Assembly: GCA_037893245.1 (NCBI GenBank)
Contig: JBAIAA010000237.1
Span: 372,001 to 436,000 of the forward strand
Direction: 5' to 3'
Source of the DNA: Crossaster papposus
Taxonomy: Eukaryota > Echinodermata > Asteroidea > Velatida > Solasteridae
DNA: 64,000 bases
Shown: one piece after another, positions 23,144 through 35,405 of the stretch
Layout: each line of letters begins with the position of its first letter
Position numbering within the stretch: position 1 is the stretch's first letter
Translations under genes and position numbers: made by a program
The notes under the pieces: generated by a model
Told to the model about the DNA's origin: nothing
What the model saw: only the letters and a program-made list of their open reading frames with translations
Database searches by the model: none

Positions 23144-23359
23144 ACCTTTGCACGAGTGCGTGTACGTATAGCACATCAAGGGTTAAGGGACGTTGTAACA
23201 AAACTGTTTTTGCAGAACGTAATTTAACGCTCATTAACCCTTTAATGCAAGTCATCTGATAATGTCACAGGGACCATTCAGACAAGAAGATGTCAGACGG
23301 GGTAAATCACGAATCAAAATACGAGTTCTAGCTGCCGTATCAGATTCAGTCCTGCGATA

Positions 23360-23745
23360 TGTGGACGACACTGATAAAAGCCATGCGAACAAGCATTCGC
23401 ATTTTTGTATCAATGTGGAGACATGGCTTTGTTCTCGTGTACAAATGGTTAGAAAGTCGAGCACGTTTTTCAAAATGCTCCCATTTTAACCACAATTATT
23501 TTCCTGGGTTTAAATTTCGACCCAGTATACCCTATATTATACCCTAACCCAAAAACTAACCCTAACCCACATCCTAACCCTAGGTTTTGAGTAATTTAAG
23601 TACAATCCAAAAATCTAATTCGTGAAATTCCTAATGGAGCCCTATTCATCTATAGAAATTACCCTTTGGAGACCTTTTCACTCCCATTGTCCCCATTGTG
23701 TTCAAGTCTCCAGAGGGTACCGTATTTCGCACCACAATATGAAAC
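23360..23745 (+). repeat. Dispersed repeat G, forward
   Basis: Contains CCCATTTTAACCACAATTAT, internal CCCTAACCC words and a stretch ending CCGTATTTCGCACCA. The same sequence runs in reverse at 48965-49310. Repeat type unknown. Confidence 0.8.
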
Positions 23746-23949
23746 CAAAAACAGCACTCACAATACAAATTTCTTTTTATATTCTTTCATTGCTTTATTC
23801 AACTTTTACATTCTTGGCAAGTTTTTGGTAACCAATATTCTTACAGGTAAATTCCATTAAATATCTCATTTTGTACACAATTACAGCTAAGAATTAAGCT
23901 ACTAGCTAGAAATCTAATACAATATAAGTCATTCCACCAAGTTATAACA

Positions 23950-24193
23950 TGGGGCCAATTTCATAAAACGTGTAAGCACCAAAATGTGCTTAGCATGAAA
24001 ATACGTCCTTGGAAAAAACAGGGTTACAAACCAAAATGTCAGTTGGTGTTCATTGTTTGTGACTGGTATTCAGATGGTTTTTGTTTTAAATAAAAATCAC
24101 GTGGAGTTTTGGCTTATAATCTGTTTATATTGAGCAAGACATTTTTGTGCTAAGCAGATTTTTGTGCTTACATGTTTTATGAAATTGGCCCAT
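23950..24193 (+). mobile_element. MITE family C
   Basis: GGGGCCAATTTCATAAAACG at the left and TTTTATGAAATTGGCCC at the right, with GCTTAGCATG inside. Confidence 0.8.
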
Positions 24194-24887
24194 GGTGTCC
24201 TTGTTACGTCCAGAACCTGTTTCGAGGCATTTTCAGTACTTCTACCGGTTCAAACCACTACACAGTTTTGCTATGCAACGCACAGAATGGACCCCATACA
24301 AACGTTTAGTTTAATAGTTACTCTTACCTGAAATGAAGCAGTGAAGCAAGTGAAGCAGTAGCTATAAACAATAATTTACCATGGTTTACCCTAAATGTGA
24401 CACTTGTTACATAATTGTCAACATAACTCTTGTAGTTTATCTACAATAACCTTTCAAACATTTTTCATTTTGTGGTCTGTTAGTAATATGCAAAGCTTTG
24501 TTCAATTAAATCTTGCAACATGACAAACGGGATTCAGAGACACCCCCTTGTTACATCGGAGTCAAACATGTTTCATGATATGTCAATTTTTTTCAGGAAG
24601 CTCATGTTCAAAATGGAATAAATAAAGCTTGCCAAATTCTGTCCAACATGCAAGACAAATATTGGGAATAAATATTCAAATAATTTATTAGATGAGATGG
24701 CATGCAGCTAGAAATGTAGCAAAATGCTCTACTTTGTGTCCCAACTTAATGGAATGATTCATATATCAGTGACAGATTATTTTCAGACAATAACAAAATC
24801 CATTTTACAAAATGTCCATATAATAATATATATACCTGGTTACCATACCACTCTTTTATTGCTTTAAGAGTGAAAATTTACTCTGTT
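24194..24887. other. AT-rich sequence, nothing recognised
   Basis: Unique sequence with no exon or repeat call. Confidence 0.5.
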
Positions 24888-24891
24888 TAAA

Positions 24892-25217
24892 GGTAGGATA
24901 CACCATTTGCAGATATAAAAAAAAACTTACTACCGAATTATTAGGAAATACCTTACTTATTTGAAAGTAAATAATGATTCTAAGCATTCAGCAAAATGAT
25001 TGCGCTAGATATCCTGTAATTGTTCCGAAAAATTGAATTTTATAACAAGAAATTCGCGATTGCTATTATAAGAACCACTGCCTGACGCCGGTTGAAAACG
25101 AACGTCGTTTTTTTGCTTTTCTCGGCATCCATGATTGTAAAACATCGGACAGGTCAGTTAACAATATTTACTACAAAATACAACCCTCCAAATCCACCCA
25201 TTCATAATAATTCAAAC
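24892..25217 (+). mobile_element. TTAA MITE family B, 3' truncated
   Basis: TTAA at 24888-24891 and the normal left end. The copy stops after CCCATTCATAATAATTCAA; the terminal GGTGTATCCTACC is missing. Confidence 0.8.
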
Positions 25218-25716
25218 AGTGAAAATGTGCTCTGTTCCAGTGAAAATTCACTCCGACCGATTAAAACCAGGGACCTGACATTTTATAGTGATTGGACAAA
25301 CACCAGTGGGCCGGATCCAGCATTAACGGAAAGAGGAGCGTCAGTTTGCTTTATGTGGGTGAATATTTCTGTTTAAAGTGAATTTTCCAGTGGACGACAT
25401 AAGAAGAAATAGGAAAGCATACAAAAAATACAAGCCGTACATCCTTTAAAAAATGAGGGGGGGGGGGGGGCGGAAGAAGAAACCATGGACAAATAAAGGG
25501 GGTGTGCGCCGTCTGTGTTCCCCTCTAGATCCGCTGCTGAATACTAAATCGAGTAGATAGCAATTTACTTGAGTTTCAACTGGAATTTTCTTTCTGTTTT
25601 TCCCAGTCTAACACTAGGCTGATTTTTACTCTAAATTACCTATTCCCTAGTTCCGTCTTTGAAAATTCAGAAAAATATTGATAAATACACGTGCATTCTG
25701 AATTTTCACAGTCATT
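25218..25716. other. Unique sequence with a G-run
   Basis: A 14-base poly-G tract at 25457-25470. The segment 25543-25710 recurs in diverged form at 26043-26220 (CTAAATCGAGTAGATA, TCCAACACCAGGCTGA), so the A element between them lies in a local duplication. Confidence 0.6.
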
Positions 25717-25720
25717 TTAA

Positions 25721-26038
25721 AGGGATCGTATACGTTTGGTAATTACTCCAAAAATTAATGGCAATAAAAACTTACTTGGTAAGAAGTACAGCAGCTTTGG
25801 ATAGTATAATGCATTTTTAGAAACTTTTAACTTCGAAGTACTGCGGTTATGGGAAAAGATATCACTTTTTATCCACAAAAAATTGAATCTGAGAAGCGTT
25901 ACTGCAGTGACGTTTCTCAGATTGTGTATTCCAATGCCGATTATTCTTCAGTACAGGTTAGTTTTATGGTATATATCTATAACTTTATAGGATTGAAACA
26001 AACAGTGGGTTCCCATTACCAAACGTATACACGTCCCT
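25721..26038 (+). mobile_element. TTAA MITE family A, internally deleted
   Basis: TTAA at 25717-25720 and 26039-26042. About 70 bp are missing between GATTATTCTTC and TACAGGTTAG. Confidence 0.85.
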
Positions 26039-26239
26039 TTAATACTAAATCGAGTAGATATAGCATTTTACTTGTGTTTCAACTGGAATTGTCTTTTTTT
26101 TTACAGTCCAACACCAGGCTGACTTTTACTCTAAATTGTCTATTCCCTAGTTCCATCTTTGGAAATTAAAAATTGTTAAGATATTGATAAATACACATGC
26201 ATTCTGAATATATACAGTCATTTTAAACTCAATTGAGAA

Positions 26240-26345
26240 CCACGTGTATGGGCCTTTAATAATTCCATGTATGGGCATTATCATTTACATGTATGGGCAT
26301 TTCCACAATCTAACCATATACCTTACATGTATGGGCCACTATTGG
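26240..26345. repeat. ATGTATGGGC short irregular repeat
   Basis: Four occurrences of TGTATGGGC spaced 20-50 bp apart. Confidence 0.7.
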
Positions 26346-26464
26346 CAAATCCAGTGTTATGAAATGTTCACGACAGAACTCGAAAAGAGCTTAGGGAAGA
26401 ATGCATCTTTCAAATCCTATACACATCCACCCCTCCGAGTACACCCCCCCCCCCCCCAACAAAA

Positions 26465-26636
26465 ACAAAAACAGGTTACCAGCACAAACTCAATGTACTT
26501 TTCATGCTAAGCAAAAACCCACTGCATACCAGTCACAAACAATAAACATCACCTGACAATTTGGTTTGTAACCCTATTTTTGGAAAGGAAGAATTGTCAC
26601 GCTAAGCAATTTTGTGGCGCTTACAAAATTGGGCTC
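26465..26636 (+). mobile_element. Degenerate MITE family C
   Basis: Recognisable by CATGCTAAGCAAAAAC, CAATTTGGTTTGTAACCC and CGCTAAGCAATTTTGTGG. The left terminus is lost. Confidence 0.65.
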
Positions 26637-26850
26637 AGCTGTATAAATCTTTATCCACCATCTAGTAATGGTGCAAGGACATTGCACAATATAAGTTTTT
26701 TTGTTTGTTTATCATTTCTCTAAATCATTAATTAGATATCACGGTTAATCGACTCGGCGGCGGACATTATGCTTTCTTTCATAATACTGGAACTGGCCAT
26801 ATGTGACCAGCACATCAAAATAAGAAATAAGTCGGAAAATGACTTGTTAA

Positions 26851-27195
26851 AGGTAGGATACACCACTGGTAATTGCTTGAATTATAAGGAATGGGTGGTT
26901 TTAGGAGGGTTGTATTTTATAGTAAATATCGTTTAACTGACCTGTCTGAAGTTTTACAATCATGGATGACGAGAAAAGCACGAAAACAGCATTTGTTTTT
27001 AACCGGCTTTGAGCAGTTATTCTTATGTTATTATTTCTTTATAGAATTCAATTTTTTTCCAGAAAAATTACAGGATATTACAGGATATCCATTTTGCTGG
27101 ATGCCTAGAATCATTATTTACTTTCAGATGAGTAAGATATTTCTATTAATTCGGTAGTAAATTTTTTCGATATCTGCAAATGGTGTATTCTACCT
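26851..27195 (-). mobile_element. TTAA MITE family B, reversed
   Basis: TTAA at 26847-26850 and 27196-27199; starts AGGTAGGATACACCACTGG and ends GCAAATGGTGTATTCTACCT. Confidence 0.85.
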
Positions 27196-27199
27196 TTAA

Positions 27200-27885
27200 T
27201 AATATATGTACCTACATTAATATATGTAAGATTGGAAATTCCCATAGACTTTCTAATGATATCCACAAGCCTGTACCTCAAATACCTTATTCCTGATTTT
27301 GATGTGCTGGGTCACCTATTGTGCCATACTGTACTATACAAGCAGCTGATCTACACATACATGTACCTTTTGGATTTTCATTTTAATTGGGAGGGGGGGG
27401 GGGGGGTGTTAAAAAGTAATATGCCAATTAATTACATTTTATCAACATCTTAAAATTAATGACCAAGTCAGATCTCTCCAGTCCAGCACTCTATACCCGC
27501 ACATTATTGTATCCACATGCTCTGCACGACACACGAGCTGATGTTATTTATTCATCTGAAACCATCCGGCCCCTGCACCAATATTTTACTACTCTAACTA
27601 TAATTAATGACCGTCGTAATTGCTTGGCCATCGTGGTCCGTGGAAAGTCATACAAAGTACACTAGACGCCATCGTTAAGCGATGAAAACGTTTGGGTAAT
27701 TTTGGGCATGGCTAGTGGTAATTTGCACGTTGTGTTGTATACTAAGGGCGATTTGTGCAACTTTTGCAGTCTACGTACATGTAAGCAATGTAATAAGGCG
27801 ACAAATTAACGGAGTTTTGGCCGGCAGTAACGCACGGGTCTGTGGGACATGGCTGCATGCAAAGATCGTAAATGATGATTTTTTT
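27200..27885. other. Unique sequence with a G-run
   Basis: Poly-G at 27393-27406; otherwise nothing recognised. Confidence 0.5.
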
Positions 27886-28020
27886 TTGCAGAGGGAGGAA
27901 AACCGGAGGCAGGACCCGGAGAAAAAACCTCGTGGCACAGGAGAGAATCAACGATTAACTCTACTCACATTATGGTCTGGGCTGGGAATTGAACCCGGGC
28001 CACATTCGTGTGAAACGTGT
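27886..28020 (-). mobile_element. tRNA-derived SINE fragment
   Basis: On the minus strand, CCCGGGTTCAATTCCCAGCC is a B-box-like motif, followed by GAGTAGAG...TCTCCTGTGCCACGAGG and CCGGTTTTCCTCCCTC, a SINE body I know from several invertebrates. The 3' tail is not seen. Confidence 0.6.
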
Positions 28021-28042
28021 GCTATACACATACACACAAGAA

Positions 28043-28408
28043 AAGACAAATACGCTTCACTTTTTGACAAGGGTTACTCATAAAGGGTACATTGATTATC
28101 AGACATTAACCGGCTTCAAATTTTTCCTTCAAGCTTTTGTCATTGTAAAATGTACAATATTCACATGAAAAGACATGCGATTCACTTTTTGACAAGGGTT
28201 ACTCATAGAGGGTGCATATTATTACACTAATTATTAACCATCTTCAAATTTTGCCTTAAAGCTTTTGTCATTGTAAAATGTACATTGTTCACATGAGAAG
28301 ACAAGTACGATTCACTTTTTGACAAGGGTATTCATAAGGACGCCCCGACTGCCGCATACATAAACCAGCTTCAGAATTTTGCCTTCCCAACCTTTTGTCA
28401 TTGTACAT
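28043..28408. repeat. Tandem repeat, about 130 bp x 3
   Basis: Three copies beginning near TTCACTTTTTGACAAGGGT and ending CTTTTGTCATTGTAAAATGT. Diverged by substitutions and small indels. Confidence 0.85.
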
Positions 28409-28442
28409 AAAGTGGCTTTAAAACAACACGAGACTCAGACCT

Positions 28443-28697
28443 AGGGCCAATTTCATCGAGTTGCTTAAGCACAAAATGTTGCTTAAGCAACAAAAACTCT
28501 TGCTTAATAAATCAGGTAAGGAGCCAAAATTCCATGCGATTGTTAATGTTATGCTAAGCTAACAACAGCTAAAGTACCAATCACAAACAATATACATCAC
28601 ATGGAGTTGTGGCTGGTATTAAGCTGGTATTACTAAGCAAGAATGTTTTGTGCTTAAGCATTTTGTCTGCTTAAGCAGCTCTATGAAATTGGCCCCT
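28443..28697 (+). mobile_element. MITE family C, GCTTAAGC subtype
   Basis: Both ends carry the CCAATTTCAT / ATGAAATTGGCCCC terminus, but the internal motif is GCTTAAGCA instead of GCTTAGCA. The TTAA in this subtype matters: see 63419-63967. Confidence 0.8.
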
Positions 28698-28708
28698 GAT
28701 GTGTTTAA

Positions 28709-29072
28709 AGGGATCGTATACGTTTGGTAATTGGAACCCATTGTTTGTTTCAATTCTATATAGTTATAGATATATACCATAAAACTAACCTGTACAAATT
28801 TCATTTCAAAAGGTGGTAGCGATTTTGAGATATTGCCAAAAATCTGGAGCGGTTATGTCCACGCAGGAACAATAATCTGCATTGGAATACACAATCTGAG
28901 AAACGTCACTGCAGTAACGCTTCTCAGATTCAAATTTTTGGGAATAAAAAGTGATATCTTTTTGAAAAGGTTCTAAAAATGCATTATACTATCCAAAGCT
29001 GCTGTACTTCATACCAAGTAAGTTTGTATTGCCATTAATTTTTGGAGTAATTACCAAACGTATACGATCCCT
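28709..29072 (-). mobile_element. TTAA MITE family A, reversed
   Basis: TTAA at 28705-28708 and 29073-29076. Confidence 0.85.
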
Positions 29073-29076
29073 TTAA

Positions 29077-30480
29077 TTAGCTCGGTTGTTATTCAACAGT
29101 GCAGCGACGTGTGATGTGTGTCATTATCCTCTGCCCGTGTCAACATTGATAAAGTCGATGCACATTCATTATTGTCAGCAAGGACTTAATAACTGTTCCC
29201 TCCTGTCTGTTTTTATTCTGTATGCTTTGGCAGTCAGTGACATAACCAATCAAAACCTGTCCAATACACCGATTCAGTAGGCAGCGCCGACCATAGCAAC
29301 TGTCTTTGCAGTGTGACGCATGCCTGGCTGCGTAGTTTGTTTTTCACCAGCATGGTAAAGGATTTTATGGATGTTTCTATACCCCTCGCGTCTTGATTAT
29401 TCAGTAATTTTTAACAATAAAGCTAAAATATATTGTTAAAAATAAAATAAGTTAAGAGGGCCTAATATTTCGATCTTAACAAGAAATTCTTCAGAGACTA
29501 AATGGCTGTGTACAAGAAACAAACATGTATAGGGCAACATACAGCATAATGCACATCATGGATGTGGAAGAAACGCAAAAGAAAAAGCACAGAGTTCAAT
29601 CTTGGGAACAATTAACAAAAGGAGGATTAGGCTGAGGGATTAAAGGGTGAGGTCAGTGTGGGTAGGATCAAAGGCAGGGTAGGAACAAAAACAGAAGGGG
29701 TAAAACCACAAGGAAAGGGTCCAGGGTGGAGATCAAAGGGAAGAACTAACAAAGAAGTATGTTATTGGCAATCTGAAGGTCGTTGGTTCAAACCCCGGTC
29801 CAGTCAATTTTGTTGTTCAATTCTGATACACTAATTTTGATCATAAACAAAAAATTTAAAAACATAAAAAAGTTGCCAATTTTTTTTTTCACGAGTTAAA
29901 AACTATACTTTAGGGGTTGTGTAATGACTAATGGGCAACATTTTATGTGAACATTTTCCAATGTTTGACTCGTTTGTCCATGGCAGTGGAGCAACTGAAG
30001 AATCAAGTTTCTATTGACAATTATTTTGTGTGTGTCTGTTCTTGTACATGTACATGTACATGTATATATAATTAAAATATTGAAACAATTTGGAAGCCAA
30101 TCTCAACACTGTCTGTTGGGGATCTTGTGTATTGTAAAGTGCAAGTGTTGCCATTGTAACAACTAAAGTTAGGTGGAATTTTCAATAATTATTTTGATTT
30201 TGATTTTAAACGATTTTGGTGTGCAGTATCAGTATCACATGTAATATTTTGTAATTGCAAGTCTGTTTTTGTTGAAATACTTTTTGGGTCAGTCTAGATC
30301 TATTATGGGTCAAATTGTTCAGGTTCCTGTTACATAACAACAAAAAACGTTTGACATCAGGACACATCCTTTGACGCCATTTATCTCCAAGAGAGATTAC
30401 ATAAACTAAGTACATGTAAAACAAATTACAGACTTTAAATTACATTTCGGTGACATTTGCATGGGATTTTACTAGGTCTT
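29077..30480. other. Mostly unique; one SINE-like head
   Basis: At 29755-29815, GGTCGTTGGTTCAAACCCCG resembles a B box, suggesting a plus-strand SINE remnant. The rest is unique AT-rich sequence, with an alternating ACATGT run at 30046-30063. Confidence 0.45.
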
Positions 30481-31019
30481 GGGGGTGTTTCATAAAGCTT
30501 TACAATAATAAACCCTTAAATTCACAATTACTCTTATCTCTGTTTCATAAAAAAAGTTACGGTTAATATCAAACTTAAACATCGCTGTAGCCTCACACTT
30601 GATCTGGATCAATTGTAGGTGCAAAACAATTATTCTTAAGTACCATGTGAAAATTTGGCGGGAAAATAAGACACAAATTTCAATATTGTGTTAGTGTAAC
30701 TTATTGCTGCCTGTGATAGTTATGTCATTTCGTGTATCCATTTTCTCATGTCACTCACCGCCAAGACCGTCCACTCCGACAAAACAAGATGGCGACTTGA
30801 AAAATTTGTTAGCCAAAAGCACCCTAAGGTCAAAGGTTGCGCTGTATCCTCTTCCAAAAATAATTAAATTTAAATATCGATCTTATTTTACAATTGATCA
30901 ATCTTGTGCTAAGATTGATTTTATAAAACGCAAATCTGCAATTAATTGTTGTTTAAGGTTAATTGTGACTTAAGGATAATATATAAGATTAATTGTTTTC
31001 TATTTATATGAAACACCCC
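30481..31019. mobile_element. TIR element O
   Basis: GGGTGTTTCATAAAG at the left and TTTATATGAAACACCCC at the right, about 540 bp. A GTTTCATAAA repeat near 30540 echoes the terminus. No ORF of note; target duplication not resolved. Confidence 0.6.
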
Positions 31020-31025
31020 TTAAAC

Positions 31026-31272
31026 CAGGGGCCAATTTCATAGAGCTGCTAAGCACAAAAATTTGCTTAGCACAAAAATGTCTTGCTCATTAAAAACAAG
31101 TTATCAGCCAAAATTCTACGTGTTTTTTATGCTAAGCAAAAAAACAGCTGATTATCAATCAAAAACAATAAAGATCACGTGAAAATTTGGTCTGTAACCT
31201 TGTTTTTACCAAGGACAAATGTTCATGCTAAGCAAATTTTTGTGCTTAGCAGCTCCGTGAAATTGGCCCCAG
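31026..31272 (+). mobile_element. MITE family C
   Basis: Complete copy CAGGGGCCAATTTCATAGAG...GTGAAATTGGCCCC immediately after element O. Confidence 0.85.
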
Positions 31273-31523
31273 GACACCAAATATCTCACACTTTTTGACC
31301 CTCATTTCATGGACTGGACGCATACGCATGTATTAATTTGAACTGCTGCTTGTGTGGATTCACACAATTTACCAGATTTGTAAATTCTGTCAATTTGTTG
31401 GGTACATGTATACGAGTCTCAACGGTTCAATTACCTAATTTATGTGGATTTTTAAAGCGCCCTAGTTGCTTTCTGAATCAAACCTTTCAAATATGGTATT
31501 TCCAACATCTTTTCCATTTTTAA

Positions 31524-31758
31524 CCAGTTCGCGCCGGATGACGAATATAAACACAAAGTTTTCCCCAGATTCAAAACGGATGACGCATAAACACGCCACG
31601 AGCAAGGCCGGAAATGTAGGTCAACAGCAAGCAAGGCCGGAAATGCGTGGGTGTGCTTCCCGGTACTGGCGGCCCGAACCTGCTTCGGATCGAGTTTTGT
31701 TAAAAAATAAACCTGCGCGTCAGCTCGGTGATATTAAAATAATCCCGGCGCAAACTGG
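31524..31758. mobile_element. piggyBac-like MITE family P, complete
   Basis: CCAGTTCGCGCCGG...CCCGGCGCAAACTGG with TTAA on both sides (31520-31523 and 31759-31762). Contains GCAAGGCCGGAAATG twice in tandem. Confidence 0.85.
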
Positions 31759-31762
31759 TTAA

Positions 31763-32211
31763 CAAGAATCTTTCTCTTAATTTGTATTATTAAGAAAAAT
31801 CTGATTTGACCTCATGACCTGCTTCATCAGTTACCAGTCTGGAACTGAACAAACAAGAACAAACAATCTTGCCCTAGTAATGCAACCAGCTAAGCCGCCC
31901 CCCCCAAAAAAAAAATTAATAATAATAAATTAATAAATAAATTTAAAAAAAATATAAAAAAAATATAATAATAATAATAAAAAGCTGAGCATGCCAAATT
32001 ACAAATCGCCTGACTGCACCTATTGCCATGTTGCCAATTTTCTCATCCCGTTGCCATAGAAACATGGCAGTGTCCTCCCAGACACACACACACAGACAGA
32101 GAGACAGTAAACAAAAACGACACAGGCTAAATAAAATTCCAAGGTCGGCTGTGGCCAATTAAAAATGTATTACGTTTAAATTACAGATGGCCTGTCAGCA
32201 TCAAATGGCAT
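31763..32211. other. Low-complexity A/T tract and unique sequence
   Basis: 31905-31982 is almost pure A/T (AATAAT units); a short (CA)n/(GA)n run lies at 32083-32107. Confidence 0.7.
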
Positions 32212-32215
32212 TTAA

Positions 32216-32449
32216 AGGGACAGTATACCTTTTTCAACTATCTAAAAAGTAACCAACTAAATTAATGTTCAAAAGCTTTATTGATGTAAAGATATCATTG
32301 ACTCTAAACGCCCTGTGAAATTATTCGATCTGTCATGCTGCCATTTTAAAGAAAATTTAAAAAAAAAAGTTTCAGAGAAGCATTTTTGGAAAATTTCATG
32401 AGTACTTTTGCTGCTTCTAACGCACACATGACAAATGTATACTATACCT
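32216..32449. mobile_element. TTAA MITE family J
   Basis: AGGGACAGTATACCTTTTTC at the left and GTATACTATACCT at the right, TTAA at 32212-32215 and 32450-32453. Confidence 0.75.
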
Positions 32450-32837
32450 TTAAACACACGCACAAATCCGAGCGCATTAAAACAAGGGTGCTTGGCTTTT
32501 TGTAAATAAAAACAAAAGCTACCCACGTATGTGTCGTAAAATATTGTAAATTTGTATTGTTTATATTAATTATTTTGAAAATTATTTTGGATTGATTTGC
32601 CATTTTGAGTGTTGATTGTAATAAAAGCTAATTGATGGTGCATATAATTATGCGAAAACAAAGGTCTGGCTTGTTTTAATTGTTTTAATTGTTTTTGTAT
32701 CCGTGCAGAGTGATGGATCCAGCATTTACGGGAAAAAAGGGGTGGGGCACCCAAAATGACAGCAAATTTCCAAACCTATAGACAAGGGATATACATGCGT
32801 TTGCTTGTAGGTCTTAAATTAACCACAACAGTCCTTA

Positions 32838-33232
32838 AAGGGATCGTATACGTTTGGTAATTACTCCAAAAATTAATGGCAAAAAAAGTTACAGCAATAA
32901 AAAGAAGTACAGCAGCTTTGGATAGTATAATGCTTTTTTAGAAACTTTTCACTTCGAACTACTGCGGTTATGGAAAAAGATATCACTTTTTATCCCCAAA
33001 AATTTTAATCTGATCGAGAAGCGTTACTGCAGTGACGTTTCTCAGAGTGTGTTTTCCAATGCAGATTATTCTTCCTGCGTGGACATAACCGCTCCAGATT
33101 TTCGGCAATATCTGAAAATCGCTACCACCTTTTGGAATGAAATTTTTACAGGTTAGTTTTATGGTATATATCTATAACTATATAGGGTTAAAACAAACAG
33201 TGGGTTCCAATTACCAAATGTATACGATCCCC
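32838..33232 (+). mobile_element. TTAA MITE family A
   Basis: TTAA at 32834-32837 and 33233-33236. It has a local GTTACAGCAATAAAAAG rearrangement near its left end. Confidence 0.85.
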
Positions 33233-33286
33233 TTAATCCTTTAAAATCAACATGATTTGGTACACACCCTAGGGAGTTAGGGTTCT

Positions 33287-34121
33287 AAAGGTAGTGTACA
33301 CCATTTGCAGACATAAAACAAAATTGACTACTGAATTATTATGAAATACCCTACTTGACAGTAAGTAAATAACAGTCTCAAGCATCCTGTAAAATCACGG
33401 CATATGGTGTGCTGTGGTTTTCAAGAAAAGTTGAATTTTGTATCAATTTCCACTGATTTTCAAACATGGTTTGGTAATTTGGTAAATTAAAGGTAGGATA
33501 CACCATTGGTAATTGCTTGAATTATCGTAAATGGATGGATTCGGGGGGTTGTATTTTATAGTAAATACCGTTTAACTGACTTTTCTGAAGTTTTACAATC
33601 AACGGTGCCGAGAAAAGCACAAAAAACACCGTTTGTTTTCAACCGGCGTCGAGCAGTTATTCTTCTGTTATTTTTGTTTTTTCGCGATCGATTTTTGTAA
33701 TTTCAGGATATCTAGCGCAATAGTTTTGCTGAATGCCTACAATCATTATTTACTTTCAAATGAGCGAGATATTTCTTAATAATTCGGTAAAAAATATTTT
33801 CGATATCTGCAAATGGTGTATCCTACCTTTAAGTTAGTCAACACGTTATTTGCAATGCGACAACACATCCGTGAATGGGTGCAAGCCAACTAGTCTGGTT
33901 TTTGTTTAACCCGATATTTCCCCGACGTCGGTAAATTCCTCCGTCTGAAGGAAGTCAGGGGACCAGACTGCAAGAACAGGATTGTTTTCTTGGTTTTTGT
34001 CAGCATCTATGAACACCAAACTTCAAGACAGACTAGCGTCACAATATTTACTATAAAATATGAATTTCCTAAACCCATCCATTCTTGAAAATTACAGCAA
34101 AAACAAAGGGTGCACACAACT
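33287..34121 (+). mobile_element. MITE family B' interrupted by a B element
   Basis: Outer element: AGGTAGTGTACACCATTTGC at the left, GGGTGCACACAACTTTAA at the right. The interior is split by a complete reversed B element (33491-33828), giving a relative age: B' is older than this B copy. Confidence 0.75.
33491..33828 (-). mobile_element. TTAA MITE family B nested in B'
   Basis: TTAA at 33487-33490 and 33829-33832. Intact termini AGGTAGGATACACCATTGG...AAATGGTGTATCCTACCT. Confidence 0.85.
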
Positions 34122-34134
34122 TTAAAGTGATTAA

Positions 34135-34678
34135 AGGTAGGATACACCATTTGCAGATATTGAAAAAATTTACTGCCGAATTATTAAGAAATGTCTTGCT
34201 CATCTGAAAGTAAATAATGATTCTAGGCATTCAGCAAAATGATTGCACTAGATATATCCTGTAATTATTCTGAAAAATAGAATTTTATGAAGAAATATTC
34301 GCGATCGATAACATAAGAATAACTGCTCATCAACGCCAGTTGAAAAAAAAAAGGGCTGTTTTTCGTGCTTTTCGGTATCCATGATTGTAAAATTTCGGAC
34401 AGGTCAGTTAAACGATATTTACTATAAATTACAACCCCCAAAATCTACCTATTAATGATAATTCAAGCAATTACCAATCAGAGGCGTGTGCAGGATTTTT
34501 TCCTGCGGGGGGCTGAATCAAATCATTTTTTTTTTTTTCGTTTTTTCTTTCGTTTTTTTTTTCCTCCTTTCCTTCTTTTTTCTCTTTCATTTTTTTTTTG
34601 GGATCCGCGCGTGCGGGGGGCTTCAGCCCCCAAAGCCCCCCCCCTGGACACGCCAATGCCAATGGAGTTATTCTACCT
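34135..34678 (+). mobile_element. TTAA MITE family B with nested hAT-like MITE
   Basis: TTAA at 34131-34134 and 34679-34682. The tail is split just before its last 19 bp by the element at 34477-34660. Confidence 0.8.
34477..34660. mobile_element. hAT-like MITE nested in B
   Basis: Ends AGGCGTGTGCAGG and CCTGGACACGCC with GGGGGCT...AGCCCCC inside. Flanking TTACCAAT and ATGCCAAT could be a decayed 8-bp target duplication (6 of 8 match). The T/C-rich core is low complexity. Confidence 0.65.
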
Positions 34679-34682
34679 TTAA

Positions 34683-35404
34683 ATGACCAATTTTTAGCAG
34701 AATAAACAGGGTAAAAGACTGCGCCGTCACAATCATTCGAATATCAAAATTCATTCCCATGGTTACAAGAAGTCTACATCAATAATCAGACCACCACCAC
34801 AAAAAAACCAAAAACGGCCACTAATTAGCGCTGGAGGGACATGGGCTTAATTAGAACAGCGATGGTGCTTTCCTGGGAAAATATATAACAAAGACCCAGA
34901 TTTTATAATTGGAACGTTACATGTACGGATGTACAATGTACGTCAGAGTGGGGATTTTCTGACTTTTGTTATGAATTTCCGTGTCCAGTTTTACATAATA
35001 TGCAATCAAGTCAGCTTGTACAATGTAGTTTGAACAGTGGTGAAGTACTTTGGCAAATTTGATCAGGGCTCGTCGCTCAAAATAATAATAATTTGTCTTT
35101 GTATTGTGGTCTTCTCTGAATCTGTGACGCATGTAGCATTGCAGCGTGAGTAATGGCAGCTTTTGGGGGTGTTTTCCTTTGTTTTCCTTTAAAACAAAAA
35201 TGGCCGCCAATATGTTTGTTACTAGATTAATTATATGTGGTAAAAAATATTTTGGTGACCATTAAAACAAGAGAGAAGTGTGATCACACCCAAAAACTAT
35301 TACCGCTTCAATGCTATCATGACTTTCCAACTACAGGGGTGCATACCTTTCTAAAAATCACCATGCGCATTATTCCCCTCATTAAGTGTACCACGTTTTG
35401 GAAC
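34683..35404. other. Unique sequence
   Basis: No recognised repeat or exon. Confidence 0.5.
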
Positions 35405-35405
35405 A

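Noticed and set aside
23540-23585. Interstitial telomere array
   Set aside because: Only a few non-contiguous CCCTAACCC words, part of dispersed repeat G.
28043-28408. CRISPR-like array
   Set aside because: Only three diverged ~130-bp units without constant repeats and unique spacers, in an animal genome.
34455-34686. Phe-rich and Lys-rich ORFs
   Set aside because: Low-complexity T-rich core of the hAT-like MITE.
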